6,299 nucleotides of DNA from an uncultured Clostridia bacterium (GTDB taxonomy: Bacteria > Bacillota > Clostridia > Christensenellales > Aristaeellaceae), in NCBI GenBank assembly GCA_937886445.1, contig CALGBY010000070.1, forward strand, positions 1-6,299, in the 5' to 3' direction. Made by a program: the position numbers and the translations under genes. The first letter of the stretch is position 1, and each line of letters opens with the position of its first letter. The notes beneath the pieces were generated by a model, which was given only the letters and a program-made list of their open reading frames with translations, was not told the origin of the DNA and made no database searches. Of this stretch, positions 4,963 to 6,299 are shown one piece after another.

Positions 4963-6180
4963 ATGACAGAAAGCCCGGAAAACATGAAGCACGAACGCCG
5001 AACAGGTAAAGATCCTGCTGTATTTATCATCCCTTTGATGATAATGATGCTGTTCCTGCTTATCCATTCTGCGAACGGCACAAAGCTTTTGTCGCCTTCC
5101 TATTATAATTCCTATACGCGTCAGGCAATGAGCTGGCGCGAAGGCTATACGCATCTTGAAAACGATGTTTCCTACCTTGAACTGGCTGTTTACGATGGCG
5201 AGTATTATGTGTCTTTTCCGCCGGTTCCGGCCGCGGTCGAGTACATCGTGTCTGAAATCACGGGATTTGAAACGCCGGATAACCTGCTTATGCTGCTGTA
5301 TTCCGTAACGGCTTACGAATGCCTGTACTTCGTTTTCAGAAAAAAGGGAAAGGACGGACTTACATCCGCCGTATTCGCATTTTCCGTATGCTGCGCGGGG
5401 TGTATACTGACGATCAGCACTTCCGGATGTGTTTGGTATCACGCTCAGATACTCGGGTTTATGCTGCTTTGCCTGTCTCTCGCGTTTTTTGTTTACGGCA
5501 GGATGACGCCGTCACTGATCGCTTTCGCGCTTTCTGTGGGATGCCGGCCGATGAACGCCCTGTTCGGAGTGCTGCTGATCGTACTGTGGTATGAGGAAAA
5601 AAGAAAGTCGAAAACGCCGTTTATGAAGTCCATACGCGCTCTTTTGCCGGGATTGATTTGCGGCCTGATCATAGCGGCTGTGTATGCCGTATATAATGCC
5701 GTTCGCTTCGGAAACATTTTTGAGTTCGGTCATAACTGGCTCCCTGAATTCTCTTTTCAGGGAGGAACGCAGTTTTCCTTATCTCATGTGGCGCAGAACA
5801 TCCGGAAGTTCATTTTCGGTATGCCGTTCAGCATAAGCGGAGAAAGACTGAACACAGAACAGTTCGGCTTTTCAATGCTGCTGGCAAGTCCTGTATTCAT
5901 CCTTATGCTTATGCGGAGCGCAAAGGCGATCGGACGCAGACGCAACGGAATAGAAAATGCCGCGCTTCTTGTTTTGTTTGCTCTGCAGCTTCTGCTCCTA
6001 TTGATGCACAGAACATTCGGCGGTTATCAGTTCGGCGCACGGTATACCTGTGACCTGCTTCCTTACGCTGCCGTCTGTTTCATGCTGTCCTGGGACGAAA
6101 TGTCGCATACAGAGACGGTCATCACATTTATCGCTTTTGCGTTTTCGCTGTACGGCGCGTTTGCTGTGGCACTTGCATAA
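4963..6180 (+). CDS. Polytopic membrane protein, possible GT-C-type glycosyltransferase
   Basis: This 405-residue protein has about nine or ten predicted membrane helices (roughly 19-36, 106-125, 133-152, 160-178, 183-209, 226-246, 302-318, 331-349, 364-377, 385-404). Between the first two lies a non-cytoplasmic-looking loop with END (67-69) and YDGEYYVSFPPVPA (77-90). Acidic residues followed by a Y...PP pattern in the first loop, and FGARYTCDLLP (357-367) near the end, recall GT-C glycosyltransferases, which use polyprenyl-phosphate sugar donors. I cannot name a family, and a flippase or polymerase remains possible. The frame is open from a GTG at 4900, with ATGs at 4945 and 4963. The last is chosen because CGGAG (4951-4955) sits 7 bases ahead, whereas the others have none and the first falls inside galE. 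It lies 59 bases after galE, beyond a hairpin, suggesting read-through or a weak internal promoter. Confidence 0.8.
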   Translation: MTESPENMKHERRTGKDPAVFIIPLMIMMLFLLIHSANGTKLLSPSYYNSYTRQAMSWREGYTHLENDVSYLELAVYDGEYYVSFPPVPAAVEYIVSEITGFETPDNLLMLLYSVTAYECLYFVFRKKGKDGLTSAVFAFSVCCAGCILTISTSGCVWYHAQILGFMLLCLSLAFFVYGRMTPSLIAFALSVGCRPMNALFGVLLIVLWYEEKRKSKTPFMKSIRALLPGLICGLIIAAVYAVYNAVRFGNIFEFGHNWLPEFSFQGGTQFSLSHVAQNIRKFIFGMPFSISGERLNTEQFGFSMLLASPVFILMLMRSAKAIGRRRNGIENAALLVLFALQLLLLLMHRTFGGYQFGARYTCDLLPYAAVCFMLSWDEMSHTETVITFIAFAFSLYGAFAVALA

Positions 6181-6190
6181 TGCACCCCAA

Positions 6191-6222
6191 AGCCGGAATG
6201 CCGGGACCGGCTGATACCGGCA
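6191..6222. repeat. Clustered GCCGG/CCGGC inverted repeats after the membrane protein
   Basis: AGCCGG (6191-6196) can pair with CCGGCT (6207-6212), and TGCCGG (6199-6204) with CCGGCA (6217-6222), so alternative small hairpins are possible. They lie 11 bases after a stop codon but no T-run follows, so this is at best a weak terminator. Confidence 0.3.
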
Positions 6223-6260
6223 GAACCGCGCAATCGGGCCAAAATCAGGGCAATCGCTTA

Positions 6261-6299
6261 TTGCAAAATAGTTAAAAATTTATTAAGAAAGTATTACCA
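6261..6299 (+). promoter_or_regulatory. Candidate Pho-box: four hexamers with 11-bp periodicity, at window edge
   Basis: TTGCAA (6261), TTAAAA (6272), TTAAGA (6283) and TTACCA (6294) start exactly 11 bases apart on the same strand. The last three each match TTAACA at five of six positions; the first matches at three. Direct TTAACA-like repeats once per helical turn are the binding pattern of PhoP/PhoB-type response regulators in Bacillota, which control phosphate-starvation genes. The gene it would serve is outside the window. AT-rich sequence raises the chance of coincidence. Confidence 0.45.

Noticed and set aside
4783..5442. 219-codon minus-strand frame spanning the galE end and the membrane protein
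   Set aside because: It runs across two real genes and their terminator and shows no domain.
6230..6256. Direct repeat GCAATCG at 6230-6236 and 6250-6256
   Set aside because: Seven bases repeated once is easily chance, and there is no third copy or link to a known site.

Overview
The window looks like chromosome of a Gram-positive, Clostridia-like bacterium (Bacillota). Nearly every start has a strong GGAGG-type ribosome binding site. Two promoters match the SigA consensus with exact 17-bp spacers, the hibernation factor is the long two-domain form, and Obg carries the C-terminal OCT domain. Genus or species cannot be read from the sequence. There is no IS element, tRNA, rRNA or CRISPR array, and no gene-free stretch longer than about 200 bp.

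Layout. Bases 1-580 (minus strand) hold the first 193 codons of tsaD, the tRNA t6A-modification enzyme, cut by the left edge. Bases 582-744 hold an orphan piece of reading frame and a near-perfect promoter reading right. Bases 745-3098 (plus) form a three-gene operon: obg (50S-assembly GTPase), a YhbY-type CRM-domain RNA-binding protein, and an unfamiliar 258-residue protein. The last starts on the stop codon of the gene before it and combines a predicted winged helix with a RecB-like PD-(D/E)XK nuclease core. A GC-rich hairpin at 3102-3125 separates this operon from the convergent hpf (3149-3688, minus). Bases 3689-3889 are a divergent regulatory region with a SigH-like promoter for hpf and a SigA-type promoter for galE. 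Then come galE (3890-4903), a terminator-like hairpin (4909-4941) and a polytopic membrane protein that may be a GT-C glycosyltransferase (4963-6180). The last 120 bp hold short GC-rich inverted repeats. They end in four TTANNA-like hexamers spaced exactly 11 bp apart, resembling a Pho-regulon operator for a gene beyond the right edge.

How the genes may fit together. Obg, YhbY and HPF all act on the ribosome (assembly or hibernation) and TsaD acts on tRNA, so the left two thirds is a translation neighbourhood. The nuclease-like protein co-transcribed with obg-yhbY is the least explained member. GalE and the membrane protein suggest cell-surface glycan synthesis. The tsaD segment uses codons very differently from everything to its right, and the change falls near 600-660. 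That boundary could be a transfer boundary, a rearrangement or a metagenomic assembly join, so gene-order arguments across it should be treated with care.
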